Source: Rhizobium freirei PRF 81 (GTDB lineage Bacteria > Pseudomonadota > Alphaproteobacteria > Rhizobiales > Rhizobiaceae). From it: 64,000 nt of DNA. The notes beneath the pieces were generated by a model that was given only the letters and a program-made list of their open reading frames with translations, ran no database searches and was not told the DNA's origin. The stretch is from NCBI RefSeq assembly GCF_000359745.1, contig NZ_AQHN01000055.1, positions 62,001-126,000 on the forward strand, written 5' to 3'. The position numbers and the translations under genes were made by a program. Every line of letters starts with the position of its first letter. Positions within the stretch are counted from its first letter, which is position 1. This document shows positions 8,796-17,122 of this stretch, one piece after another.

Positions 8796-9827
8796 TCAGG
8801 CGGTGGCTTTCTGTTGCGCGACAATCAGTTCGATTGCCCGGAAGACGTCGATCTCCCGCCAGTCTTTGGGATCCCGATACGTCGGATAGAGCGAAAAGGC
8901 GGCGGCGGCGATCTGGTCGACAGTCCTTCGCTTCGTCCGGCGCCCGGCAAGCGTAGCCTTGGTGTAGACGCCGAAATGATCCTCGGTCACCCCCCAGCCT
9001 GCGTAGAAGGGCGCGGCATAGCAGCGAACCGGAATGCCGCGCAGCAGCGCATCGAAACCGAACTGACTCGAGACGGTCCAGACCTCGTCGACGACGTCGA
9101 GAATAGATGCCACCGATACGGCGTCATCAAGCAGCACCGCATCGCCCTTGGCAACACCATCTGTAAGATAACCCTTACGAAGTCCGGCCATAACGTCCGG
9201 ATGTGTGCGAATGATACATTGAGCGCCGCTCGCCAGCCCATCGGCAAGCATCTTCTCAAAGGAAGCCTTGGAGCCTAGCGCCCTGCCAACGGAGACGTCA
9301 CCAACGACCTGATCGACCATCAGGATACGACGCTTGCCGGTCCGCTCGATGCCGGGCGACCGATGAGGAAGATGATTGTATTTGGACAGCTTGTTGAGAA
9401 CAATCTGATCGCGGATGGTGCGACCAAACTCTCCCGCCTCTCCGGCACCTTCAATAAGGCGCTCAAGACGCGACGGCCGGCCGGCATCGACTGGCAAGCC
9501 GAGATCGTCGATGACAATGGAGAGAGGAACGGCACCGGATTTGCCAAGCCCCATCGACCGCAGGAAACCGTCTTCCAAATGCCAATGGCGCAATCGGCGA
9601 AACCGCGCAATCCGCGCCGCGATTTTAGCCGGCGCGCGGCCGCCCCAGGAAACGATGCCGCCTATACCAGGCGACAGCGCCGAGGCAAGTCTACGCGAAC
9701 CGAAATAATGTCCGAGCCAGGGAAAGTCGCCGCGGACGAAAAACGCGGCGCCGAGAGGCATATCCGCCGGTGGATGCCACGGCTTTTCGCCGATATCAGG
9801 CAAAGTCTCGCCGGCAACGACTGCCAC
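8796..9827 (-). CDS. KpsC/LipB-like capsular polysaccharide protein
   Basis: A 343-residue protein resembling one half of KpsC, the enzyme family that adds beta-Kdo residues to the lipid anchor of capsules. Recognisable blocks are WGGRAPAKIAARIARFR, HLEDGFLRSMGLG, ILMVDQVVGDVSVGRALGSK, IIRTHPDVMAGLRKGY, and EVWTVSSQFGFDALLRGIPV with PFYAGWGVTEDH. KpsC proper has two such domains; this is single-domain. It starts with GTG at 9827 just after GGTAGAAG. No other capsule gene is adjacent, so the sugar and acceptor remain unknown. It might act on a cell-surface Kdo-containing polysaccharide, which rhizobia often make. Confidence 0.82.
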   Translation of the reverse strand: MAVVAGETLPDIGEKPWHPPADMPLGAAFFVRGDFPWLGHYFGSRRLASALSPGIGGIVSWGGRAPAKIAARIARFRRLRHWHLEDGFLRSMGLGKSGAVPLSIVIDDLGLPVDAGRPSRLERLIEGAGEAGEFGRTIRDQIVLNKLSKYNHLPHRSPGIERTGKRRILMVDQVVGDVSVGRALGSKASFEKMLADGLASGAQCIIRTHPDVMAGLRKGYLTDGVAKGDAVLLDDAVSVASILDVVDEVWTVSSQFGFDALLRGIPVRCYAAPFYAGWGVTEDHFGVYTKATLAGRRTKRRTVDQIAAAAFSLYPTYRDPKDWREIDVFRAIELIVAQQKATA

Positions 9828-9917
9828 CTTCTACCCCCGCTGCAAATAGAGCCGACAATCTGGACCGGGCATCGCAGAAATTAAGCGACGCCCGCAAACC
9901 GGTCAACGATACGGCTC

Positions 9918-10490
9918 TTACATCCCCTGCGAGCCGCGATTCATCGCGGCGATGCCGGTGCGGCAGACTTCGATGAGGCCGAGCGGCTTGATAATGGCGA
10001 TGAACTGATCGATCTTCGAGGACTTGCCGGTGATCTCGAGAATGAAATGCTCGACGGTCGCATCCACCACCTTGGCGTGGAAGGCATCGGCCAGCCGCAA
10101 CGTTTCGGCGCGGGTCTCACCGCTTCCGGTCACCTTCAGCAGCGCCACTTCGCGCTCGATCGGCCGTTCCTGGCCGAGTTCGCGGGCGCGCACGGTCAGA
10201 TCGACGACGCGGTGAACGGGAACAATGCGTTCGAGCTGCGCCTTGATCTGTTCCAGCACCTGCGGCGTGCCGCGCGTAACGATGGTGATGCGCGACAGAT
10301 GGGCCTGATGCTCCGTCTCCGAGACGGTAAGGCTTTCGATGTTGTAGCCGCGACCGGAGAAGAGGCCGATGACGCGAGCGAGAACGCCAGGCTCGTTGTC
10401 GACGAGTACCGAAAGCGTATGGCTCTCGGCCGCCGCGGTTTCCGGCGAAATAAAATAGGCGGAGCCCGTGGGTTGAAGGTGTGCGTTCAT
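9918..10490 (-). CDS. ilvH: Acetolactate synthase, regulatory (small) subunit
   Basis: A 190-residue regulatory subunit. The ACT domain at about residues 22-95 is clear (SHTLSVLVDNEPGVLARVIG, LFSGRGYNIESLTVSETEHQ), followed by the C-terminal ALS_ss_C domain (EREVALLKVTGSGETRAETL). It binds valine or other branched-chain amino acids and confers feedback inhibition on the catalytic subunit. It lies 85 bases downstream of ilvI on the same strand and would share its attenuated transcript. ATG 10490 has AGGA upstream. Confidence 0.96.
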   Translation of the reverse strand: MNAHLQPTGSAYFISPETAAAESHTLSVLVDNEPGVLARVIGLFSGRGYNIESLTVSETEHQAHLSRITIVTRGTPQVLEQIKAQLERIVPVHRVVDLTVRARELGQERPIEREVALLKVTGSGETRAETLRLADAFHAKVVDATVEHFILEITGKSSKIDQFIAIIKPLGLIEVCRTGIAAMNRGSQGM

Positions 10491-10575
10491 TATTCCTGTT
10501 CCGTTTCCTCGGTTTTGTTCGATATGCCAGAGAGATCTGCCGGGGCGCGGCTCCCGCCGCGCCCCGGGCTATCGA

Positions 10576-12369
10576 TCAAACCAGCTGGCGGCCCTTGGCG
10601 TCGATGGCGTTGGCAACGGCCTCGTCGGTCGCTTCGTCCGGCAACAGCATCTCGTTATGCGCCTTGCCCGAGGGGATCATCGGGAAGCAGTTGGCGAGAT
10701 TGGCGACGCGGCAATCAAAAATGACCGGCTTCTTGACGTCGATCATTTCCTGGATGGCGGCATCGAGCTCACCCGGCTTTTCGCAGCGCAGGCCGACGGC
10801 ACCGTAGGCCTCGGCCAGCTTGACGAAATCAGGCATCGCTTCCGTATAGGAATTGGACAAGCGGTTGCCGTGCAGCAGTTGCTGCCACTGACGAACCATG
10901 CCCATGTACTGGTTGTTCAGGATGAAGATCTTGATCGGCGCGTTGTGCTGGATAGCCGCCGACATTTCCTGAATGCACATCTGGATCGAGGCATCGCCGG
11001 CAATGTCGATGACCAGGCTTTCCGGATGGGCGATTTGCACGCCAAGTGCTGCCGGCAGGCCATAGCCCATGGTCCCGAGGCCGCCCGAGGTCATCCAGCG
11101 GTTCGGCTGTTCGAAACCGAAGAACTGTGCCGCCCACATCTGGTGCTGGCCGACTTCCGTCGTGATGTAGGTGTCGCGATGCTTCGTCAGCTCGTAGAGC
11201 CGCTGGATAGCATATTGCGGCATGATGACATCGTCGCTCGGCTTGTAGGCGAAGGAATTGCGCGCACGCCAGCGGGCGATATTCCCCCACCAGTCGCCAA
11301 GCCGATCCGCCGCCGGCTTCTGCGGCAGCGCCCGCCACAGGCGAACCATGTCTTCCAGAACATTGCCGACATCGCCGAGGATGCCGATATCGACGTGAAC
11401 GTTCTTGTTGATGGACGATGGGTCGATATCGATGTGGATTTTCTTCGAATTCGGCGAGAAGGCATTGAGGCGGCCGGTGATGCGGTCGTCAAAGCGCGCG
11501 CCGATACAGACCATGACGTCGCAATCATGCATCGCCATGTTGGCTTCGTAGGAACCATGCATGCCCAGCATGCCGAGCCAGTTCTTGCCCGATGCCGGAT
11601 AAGCGCCGAGACCCATCAGCGTCGAGGTGATCGGGAAGCCTGTCAGCTCGACGAGTTCGCGCAGCAGCTTGGAAGCTTCCGGACCGGAGTTGACGACACC
11701 GCCGCCGGAATAGATGACCGGCTGGCGTGCATTCTTCATCAATTCGATCGCCTGGGTGATCTTGTTGAGATCACCCTGAACCTTTGGCTGATAGCTCTTC
11801 TGGGCGTCATGCGCTTCCGGCGGCGTATAGGTGCCGGTGGCAAACTGAACGTCCTTCGGAATGTCGACCACAACAGGACCAGGGCGGCCGGTCTGCGCGA
11901 TGCGGAAGGCTTCATGAATAACGGCGGCCAGCTGGTTGACGTCCTTGACCAGCCAGTTGTGCTTGGTGCAAGGCCGCGTGATGCCGACCGTATCGCATTC
12001 CTGGAAAGCGTCCGAGCCGATCAGCGACGTCGGAACCTGGCCCGTCAGGCAGACGAGCGGGATCGAGTCCATCAAGGCATCCTGCAGCGGCGTGACGGCA
12101 TTGGTCGCGCCCGGACCGGAGGTGACCAGCATGACGCCGACCTTGCCGGTGGAGCGGGCATAGCCTTCGGCCGCATGGCCGGCGCCCTGCTCGTGGCGGA
12201 CGAGAATGTGCTGGATGTCGTCCTGCTGGAAGATCTCGTCATAGATCGGAAGCACCGCGCCGCCCGGATAACCGAAAATGTGTTCGACGCCGTTGTCCTT
12301 GAGCGCCTGCAACACGATCTCCGCGCCTGTCATTCGATTGCCGCTCGCCTGATTATCTGTGCCGGTCAT
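10576..12369 (-). CDS. ilvI: Acetolactate synthase, catalytic (large) subunit
   Basis: A 597-residue ThDP/FAD/Mg-dependent enzyme that makes 2-acetolactate or 2-aceto-2-hydroxybutyrate, the first common step of valine, leucine and isoleucine synthesis. The ThDP-contacting Glu lies in VRHEQGAGHAAEGYARSTGK, and the ThDP motif is GDASIQMCIQEMSAAIQHNA. Other blocks are GYPGGAVLPIYD and LTGQVPTSLIGSDAFQECDT. I chose ATG 12369 because the next upstream ATG (12426) directly abuts the T-run of a terminator in the leader, leaving no room for a ribosome site. Expression is probably set by that attenuator. Confidence 0.96.
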   Translation of the reverse strand: MTGTDNQASGNRMTGAEIVLQALKDNGVEHIFGYPGGAVLPIYDEIFQQDDIQHILVRHEQGAGHAAEGYARSTGKVGVMLVTSGPGATNAVTPLQDALMDSIPLVCLTGQVPTSLIGSDAFQECDTVGITRPCTKHNWLVKDVNQLAAVIHEAFRIAQTGRPGPVVVDIPKDVQFATGTYTPPEAHDAQKSYQPKVQGDLNKITQAIELMKNARQPVIYSGGGVVNSGPEASKLLRELVELTGFPITSTLMGLGAYPASGKNWLGMLGMHGSYEANMAMHDCDVMVCIGARFDDRITGRLNAFSPNSKKIHIDIDPSSINKNVHVDIGILGDVGNVLEDMVRLWRALPQKPAADRLGDWWGNIARWRARNSFAYKPSDDVIMPQYAIQRLYELTKHRDTYITTEVGQHQMWAAQFFGFEQPNRWMTSGGLGTMGYGLPAALGVQIAHPESLVIDIAGDASIQMCIQEMSAAIQHNAPIKIFILNNQYMGMVRQWQQLLHGNRLSNSYTEAMPDFVKLAEAYGAVGLRCEKPGELDAAIQEMIDVKKPVIFDCRVANLANCFPMIPSGKAHNEMLLPDEATDEAVANAIDAKGRQLV

Positions 12370-12426
12370 ACGTTTGTTCCGCTGTCTGCTGGAGGTTTGG
12401 AAAGATGAAATCTCGATTTCGGGCAT

Positions 12427-12450
12427 AAAAAAAGGCCCCTTGGGGAGCCT
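12427..12450 (-). terminator. Attenuator terminator of the ilvIH leader
   Basis: Reading the minus strand, AGGCTCC-CCAA-GGGGCCT forms a 7-bp stem closed by a tetraloop and followed at once by seven T residues. It sits between the leader peptide and ilvI, so it can only act as a conditional stop for that operon. Confidence 0.85.
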
Positions 12451-12509
12451 GTCATCTAGCGCATGGGTGGCTGTCGCCGGATGGTTACACCATCCTGCCC
12501 ATGCGCCTT
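12451..12509 (-). promoter_or_regulatory. Upstream hairpins of the ilvIH attenuator
   Basis: On the minus strand GCGCATGGG pairs perfectly with CCCATGCGC, and inside that stem GGATGG-TGTAA-CCATCC forms a second hairpin that includes the leader stop codon. A ribosome stalled on the branched-chain codons would leave these arms in a different state from a ribosome at the stop, which is the usual switch between antitermination and termination. The alternative antiterminator pairing was not worked out in detail. Confidence 0.65.
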
Positions 12510-12541
12510 CCCACCACGATAAGAACCATCGAGTTTTTCAT
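12485..12541 (-). CDS. ilvIH leader peptide
   Basis: An 18-residue peptide, MKNSMVLIVVGRRMGRMV, encoded 116 bases before the ilvI start. Residues 6-10 are Val-Leu-Ile-Val-Val, so all three branched-chain amino acids sit in one run, as expected for a peptide that senses their charged tRNAs. It is followed by two nested hairpins and a T-run terminator. The match of peptide content, position and terminator makes coincidence unlikely. The leader has no obvious strong ribosome site. Confidence 0.85.
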   Translation of the reverse strand: MKNSMVLIVVGRRMGRMV

Positions 12542-12697
12542 GGGCCGAAGTGATAGACAGAAAATTTCGAAGCGTCAACGCGTGAAGCAATAAAAAATCG
12601 CGCTCGCCCCTATGCCAGATAAAAAGCACGGCTTGCCGACAGGGTTTTGTTAAGCCGCACTCCCTATGCTTTACCGTCTAACGCTTGGGGTAGCCGT

Positions 12698-14731
12698 TTG
12701 CTCAATAACGATCCGCAGACATCAGGCAAAGCGGAAGATGTTGATCGCCGCGATAAACTGAAGCCGGGAAATCGTTTCCTCGGTCGCGTCGTCGCGTGCA
12801 ATGGCTCCAGAGCAACGATTGCAGCCGTGGCCGAAGCAGGCGGCACCGACCTGACCGAACTCTGGTCCGTGGGGAAGCTGATCTCCATCAGCGTCGGCAA
12901 GAACCGTGTTGCCGCCCTCGTTTACTCGATGAACACCCAGGGCGTCGGATGGGGCGAAGGACAGGACAATCTCTTCCGCATCGAAGTGGAATTGCTGGGC
13001 GAAGTCCGTGTAGAGCCGGATGGCCGCGAAGAATTTTCCAGCGGCATCTCCGCCTATCCCTATCTCGGCGCCATCGCGCATCGCATCCGCGCCAGCGACC
13101 TCATGCGCATCTTCGATGCCGGCAAGGACAGCAGCTGCGTCATCGGCAAGCTGACGCAGGACGAAAGCATCGACGCTTCCATCCATATTCCCTCGATGCT
13201 GTCGAAGCATTTCGCAGTCGTCGGTTCGACCGGCGTCGGCAAGTCCACGGCGGTCTCGCTGCTGCTGCACAAGGCGATCAGTGCCAATCCGAAGCTGCGC
13301 GTGCTGATCCTCGATCCGCACAATGAATTCGCCGCCGCCTTTCCCCGGCACGCCGTCGTCATCGATACCGACACGCTCGACCTGCCTTTCTGGCTGATGC
13401 GGCTGGAGGAGTTCAGCGAGGTCGTCTTCCGCGGCCGCCCGGGCGCACCCGAAGAAATCGATGCCCTGCGCGATCTCATTCCGGAGGCCAAGCGCGCCTT
13501 CCGCGGCAGCGATTCCGCCTTGATGCGCCGTCAGGCGGAAAAGGCGTCCGTAACGGCCGACACGCCGATTCCCTACCGCATGGCCGACCTGCTGGCGTTG
13601 ATCGACGAGCGCATCGGCCGGCTCGAAGGCCGTCAGGAAAAGCCGCATCTGCGCTCGCTGAAGATGCGCATCATCTCGGCGATCAACGATCCGCGCTATC
13701 ACTTCATGTTCTCCAACAATACGATCACCGATACGATCATGGAGACCATAGCCAAGATCTTCCGCATTCCAGGCGACGGCAAGCCGATCTGCACCTTCCA
13801 GCTCGCCGGGATACCCTCAGAAGTCATCAATTCCGTTGCCTCGGTTCTCTGCCGTATGGCGTTCGAACTGGCGCTCTGGAGCGATGGTGCAATCCACATG
13901 CTGGTCGTCTGCGAGGAAGCGCACCGCTATATCCCCGCAGATCAGAGCCTCGGCTTCTTCCCGACACGGCAGGCGATCGCCCGCATCGCCAAGGAAGGCC
14001 GCAAATACGGCGTGTCGCTCGGCATCATCACCCAGCGTCCCGGCGAACTCGACCAGACGATCCTGTCGCAGTGCTCGACACTCTTCGCCATGCGCCTGGC
14101 AAACGACCACGACCAGGAAATCATTCGTTCGGCCATACCGAACTCCTCGATCTCGACGACCAGCTTCCTGTCGTCGATCGGCAATGGCGAAGCCATCGCC
14201 TTCGGCGCCGCCATTGCCGTGCCGATGCGCATGCGCTTCGCTCGCGTCGATGAACGTTTGCTGCCGAAAGCCACCGGCAGCGTGGCAAAGGTCAGCGACG
14301 ATTCGCCGGATACCGTCGACTTACGCACGATCGTCAACCGCATGCGCGCGATTTCCGGCCCCGATATCGGCTCGTTGCAGCAAGGCTACGGCGCGGCTGG
14401 CGAGACACCCGCCAATATCATTGACGATCGTGACGATATGCCGGTCGAGCAGCTTACATGGCGCCCGACGGAAGCACAGGCACCGCCAAACGAGCGTTAT
14501 CGTCCGGACATGCTCCCCCGGGGCGCCGCTGCGCAGACGGCCGCACCGGTACAGACGTCGATCGACAGCAGACTTGCCGAACTGCACCGCGAATTCCGCA
14601 GCAGCGACCCGGCAACCGCACGCACCATCCCCACAAGGGAGGCACCTGCACCGCCACGGCGGGAATCCGGCCTCTCCCTGCGGGAGAGCCTTTTGAAGAA
14701 GCCGCTGAGCAGCCTTTACGACAAGGACTGA
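12698..14731 (+). CDS. HerA-type hexameric ATPase (DUF87)
   Basis: A protein of about 677 residues (694 if a TTG at 12647 is used). An N-terminal HAS-barrel-like beta domain (RFLGRVVACNGSRATIAAV) precedes the RecA-fold ATPase: Walker A is VGSTGVGKST, at about residues 176-183 of this form, followed by VLILDPHNEFAAAFP. The Walker B region is HMLVVCEEAHRYIP, then GRKYGVSLGIITQRPGELD and the arginine-rich MRLANDHDQEIIR. The C-terminal 170 residues are low-complexity. HerA pumps DNA in end resection with NurA, or in bacterial defence with Sir2-like partners, but no nurA or effector gene is adjacent. No ATG starts are available; TTG 12698 has GGGGTAG upstream. Confidence 0.85.
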   Translation: MLNNDPQTSGKAEDVDRRDKLKPGNRFLGRVVACNGSRATIAAVAEAGGTDLTELWSVGKLISISVGKNRVAALVYSMNTQGVGWGEGQDNLFRIEVELLGEVRVEPDGREEFSSGISAYPYLGAIAHRIRASDLMRIFDAGKDSSCVIGKLTQDESIDASIHIPSMLSKHFAVVGSTGVGKSTAVSLLLHKAISANPKLRVLILDPHNEFAAAFPRHAVVIDTDTLDLPFWLMRLEEFSEVVFRGRPGAPEEIDALRDLIPEAKRAFRGSDSALMRRQAEKASVTADTPIPYRMADLLALIDERIGRLEGRQEKPHLRSLKMRIISAINDPRYHFMFSNNTITDTIMETIAKIFRIPGDGKPICTFQLAGIPSEVINSVASVLCRMAFELALWSDGAIHMLVVCEEAHRYIPADQSLGFFPTRQAIARIAKEGRKYGVSLGIITQRPGELDQTILSQCSTLFAMRLANDHDQEIIRSAIPNSSISTTSFLSSIGNGEAIAFGAAIAVPMRMRFARVDERLLPKATGSVAKVSDDSPDTVDLRTIVNRMRAISGPDIGSLQQGYGAAGETPANIIDDRDDMPVEQLTWRPTEAQAPPNERYRPDMLPRGAAAQTAAPVQTSIDSRLAELHREFRSSDPATARTIPTREAPAPPRRESGLSLRESLLKKPLSSLYDKD

Positions 14732-14740
14732 CGCGGCAAA

Positions 14741-15637
14741 TCAGGGGCTGAGCCGTTCCCAGCTCTCGTCCATCTGATTGCGAAACCAGGTCATCTGCCG
14801 CTTGGCATATTGTCGGGTCGCAGCCGCTCCGGCTTCGAGAACTTCGTCGCGCGTCATCTCGCCTTTCAGCATGGCGGCAATCTGCGACACGCCGATCGCC
14901 TTCATAACCGGCATATCGGGTGATAATTCCAGCGCCAGCAAGGATCGAACCTCGTCTTCCGCGCCCATCGCCAGCATTTTTTCAAAGCGGCCGTTGATGC
15001 GCCGATGCAGCACCTCACGATCGGGCAGCACGACGATCTTCCGCGCGCAGTCAAGATCGATCACGACAGGGCCTCGGTTGCCCTGATAGGCCGCGATGGA
15101 CTGGCCGGTCGCTTCGATCACCTCCAGCGCACGAACGATGCGCTGGCCATCCTGGGGATTGAGGCTTTCCGCGACAGGAGCATCGCGGCCGGCGAGCTCG
15201 CGATGCAGGACTTCTGCGCCTTCCGCCGGAAGCCGCGCACGCAGTCGGTCGCGAATCTCCGCGGGAATAGCGGGCATGTCGGAAAGGCCACCCGTCAGCG
15301 CCTTGAAATAAAGCCCTGTTCCGCCAACGAAAACGGGCAGTCGCCCATCCCTGCGCAAGCCCTCGACAAGGTCCGTGGCCTCGCGCAGCCAAACGCCCGT
15401 CGAGTAGGCCTGCCCGGCCGGGACATGGCCGTAAAGATGATGCGGAATGCCTTCCATGTCCTCTTCGGAAGGCCGGGCGGTCAGCACGCGCAAAGTGTCA
15501 TAGACCTGCATGCTGTCGGCATTGATGACCACGCCATCGTGCGAACGCGCCAATTCGACCGCGAGTGCGGACTTGCCGCTCGCGGTCGGCCCGGTTATCA
15601 GGATCGCGTCGATATTGCTCATAAGGTTTCTGCTCAT
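14741..15637 (-). CDS. miaA: tRNA dimethylallyltransferase
   Basis: A 298-residue enzyme that adds a dimethylallyl group to A37 of tRNAs reading UNN codons. The P-loop ILITGPTASGKSALAVELA is at about residues 11-29, followed by VVINADSMQVYDTL, HHLYGHVPAGQAYSTGVWL, FVGGTGLYFKAL and the C-terminal RQYAKRQMTWFRNQ. I chose ATG 15637 because GAAGG lies just upstream; an ATG five codons later has no ribosome site. Its start codon shares bases with that of the divergent serB (CATG at 15635-15638). Confidence 0.95.
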   Translation of the reverse strand: MSRNLMSNIDAILITGPTASGKSALAVELARSHDGVVINADSMQVYDTLRVLTARPSEEDMEGIPHHLYGHVPAGQAYSTGVWLREATDLVEGLRRDGRLPVFVGGTGLYFKALTGGLSDMPAIPAEIRDRLRARLPAEGAEVLHRELAGRDAPVAESLNPQDGQRIVRALEVIEATGQSIAAYQGNRGPVVIDLDCARKIVVLPDREVLHRRINGRFEKMLAMGAEDEVRSLLALELSPDMPVMKAIGVSQIAAMLKGEMTRDEVLEAGAAATRQYAKRQMTWFRNQMDESWERLSP

Positions 15638-16526
15638 GACCTTCGTTGCCACGCTTATTGCCAATCCGTCAAATCCCGTTCTTGTTCCGGCGATCGCCGA
15701 ACAGGCAGCGGAAGCCGTCAAAGCCTCCGGGCTTTACTGGCTGGCCGACGGCATTGCCTGCGATATCGCGCTGCGCGACGATACCGATATCCAGGCCGCG
15801 GAAGCCAGTATCCTGGCTGTGATCGGTAATCAGCCGATCGATCTCGTCATCCAGCAAGCGGAAACCCGCCGCAAGAAGCTGCTGATTGCCGACATGGACT
15901 CGACCATGATCGGCCAGGAATGTATTGACGAACTTGCCGCCGAAGTCGGCCTCAAGGAAAAGGTGGCCGACATCACGGCCCGCGCCATGAACGGCGAGAT
16001 CGCCTTCGAGCCCGCCCTGCGCGAACGCGTGGCCCTTCTGAAAGGATTGCCGATTTCCGTCGTCGACGACGTCATCGCCAAACGCATCACCCTCACTCCT
16101 GGCGGCCCCGAGCTCGTCGCTACCATGAAGGCGAAAGGCTACTACTCCGCACTCGTCTCCGGCGGCTTCACGGTCTTCACCAGCCGCGTCGCAGCAACGC
16201 TGGGCTTCGATGAGAACCGCGCCAATATCCTGCTCGACGAAAATGGCGCGCTGACCGGGCAGGTCGCGGAACCGATCCTCGGCAAGCAGGCCAAAGTGGA
16301 TGCGCTGAACGAAATTGCCGAAGAACTCGGCATTTCCGCCGATGACGCTCTGGCCGTCGGCGACGGCGCCAATGATCTCGGCATGCTGCAGCTCGCCGGC
16401 TCCGGCGTCGCGCTCCACGCCAAGCCGACCGTCTCCGCACAGGCCAGGATGCGGATCGACCATGGCGATCTCACCGCTCTGCTCTACATCCAGGGTTACC
16501 GCAAGACGGATTTCATCAAACCGTAG
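15636..16526 (+). CDS. serB: Phosphoserine phosphatase
   Basis: A 296-residue HAD-family enzyme performing the last step of serine synthesis. The catalytic motif I is IADMDSTMIGQECIDE, motif II is YSALVSGGFTVFTS, Lys is in GKQAKVDAL, and the Asp pair is in AVGDGANDLGML. About 80 residues at the N-terminus form an ACT-like regulatory segment, as in other long bacterial SerB proteins. ATG 15636 overlaps the miaA start by two bases. Downstream, two acetyltransferase genes follow on the same strand. Confidence 0.95.
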   Translation: MTFVATLIANPSNPVLVPAIAEQAAEAVKASGLYWLADGIACDIALRDDTDIQAAEASILAVIGNQPIDLVIQQAETRRKKLLIADMDSTMIGQECIDELAAEVGLKEKVADITARAMNGEIAFEPALRERVALLKGLPISVVDDVIAKRITLTPGGPELVATMKAKGYYSALVSGGFTVFTSRVAATLGFDENRANILLDENGALTGQVAEPILGKQAKVDALNEIAEELGISADDALAVGDGANDLGMLQLAGSGVALHAKPTVSAQARMRIDHGDLTALLYIQGYRKTDFIKP

Positions 16527-16558
16527 AACGGCGCAAACCGCCGGATCGGGGGCCACCG

Positions 16559-17122
16559 ATGATCATCGCCGAAACCGAACGCCTCGTCATCCGCAACTGG
16601 CGCGAGACGGACCGCGACCTAGCCTACGAGATCAATTCCGACGAGACCGTCATGGAATTCTTCCCCTTCCGCCGCAATCGTGCGGAAGCGGACGCCTTCT
16701 TCGACCGCGTTCACTCGATGATCGCGGAAACCGGGCTTGGGCTCTGCGCGCTGGAGCTGAAGGAAAGCGGCGAGGCAATCGGCTATTGCGGGCTGATGCG
16801 AACCGATCATCTCGAACCGTTCATTCCGGCGGGAACGGTCGAAATCGGCTGGCGGCTGGCGACCCGGCAATGGGGCAAGGGACTGGTCAGCGAGGCGGCG
16901 CACGCCCTGCTGGCTCTTGGTTTCGAAACGCTCGGCCTGAACGAGATCGTTTCCTTTGCCGTGCATAATAATGTCAGATCGACCGCGGTCATGGAGCGGA
17001 TCGGCATGCATCGCGTCGAGGGCGGCGATTTCGATCACCCCGGTGTGTCGGAAACCCATTCCCATCTCAAACGCCACGTCCTCTATCGGCTGGCCGCTGC
17101 CGAGTGGCGCTCGAGACAATGA
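16559..17122 (+). CDS. GNAT N-acetyltransferase (RimJ/RimL-like), first of tandem pair
   Basis: A 187-residue acetyltransferase of the Acetyltransf_3 group: ETERLVIRNWRETDRDLAYE at the start, EFFPFRRNRAEADAF, then IGWRLATRQWGKGLVSEAAH, where Q/RxxGxG/A binds acetyl-CoA, and STAVMERIGMHRVEGGDFDH. Related proteins acetylate ribosomal proteins or small amines. It is 32 bases after serB, with GGGGG as the ribosome site. It is clearly a paralogue of the next gene. Substrate unknown. Confidence 0.9.
   Translation: MIIAETERLVIRNWRETDRDLAYEINSDETVMEFFPFRRNRAEADAFFDRVHSMIAETGLGLCALELKESGEAIGYCGLMRTDHLEPFIPAGTVEIGWRLATRQWGKGLVSEAAHALLALGFETLGLNEIVSFAVHNNVRSTAVMERIGMHRVEGGDFDHPGVSETHSHLKRHVLYRLAAAEWRSRQ

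Noticed and set aside
10657-12408. 583-codon open frame on the plus strand
   Set aside because: It lies entirely antisense to ilvI, has no family resemblance, and is a by-product of high GC codon usage.
12370-12426. Upstream ATG 12426 as ilvI start
   Set aside because: It abuts the T-run of the attenuator terminator and has no space for a ribosome site.
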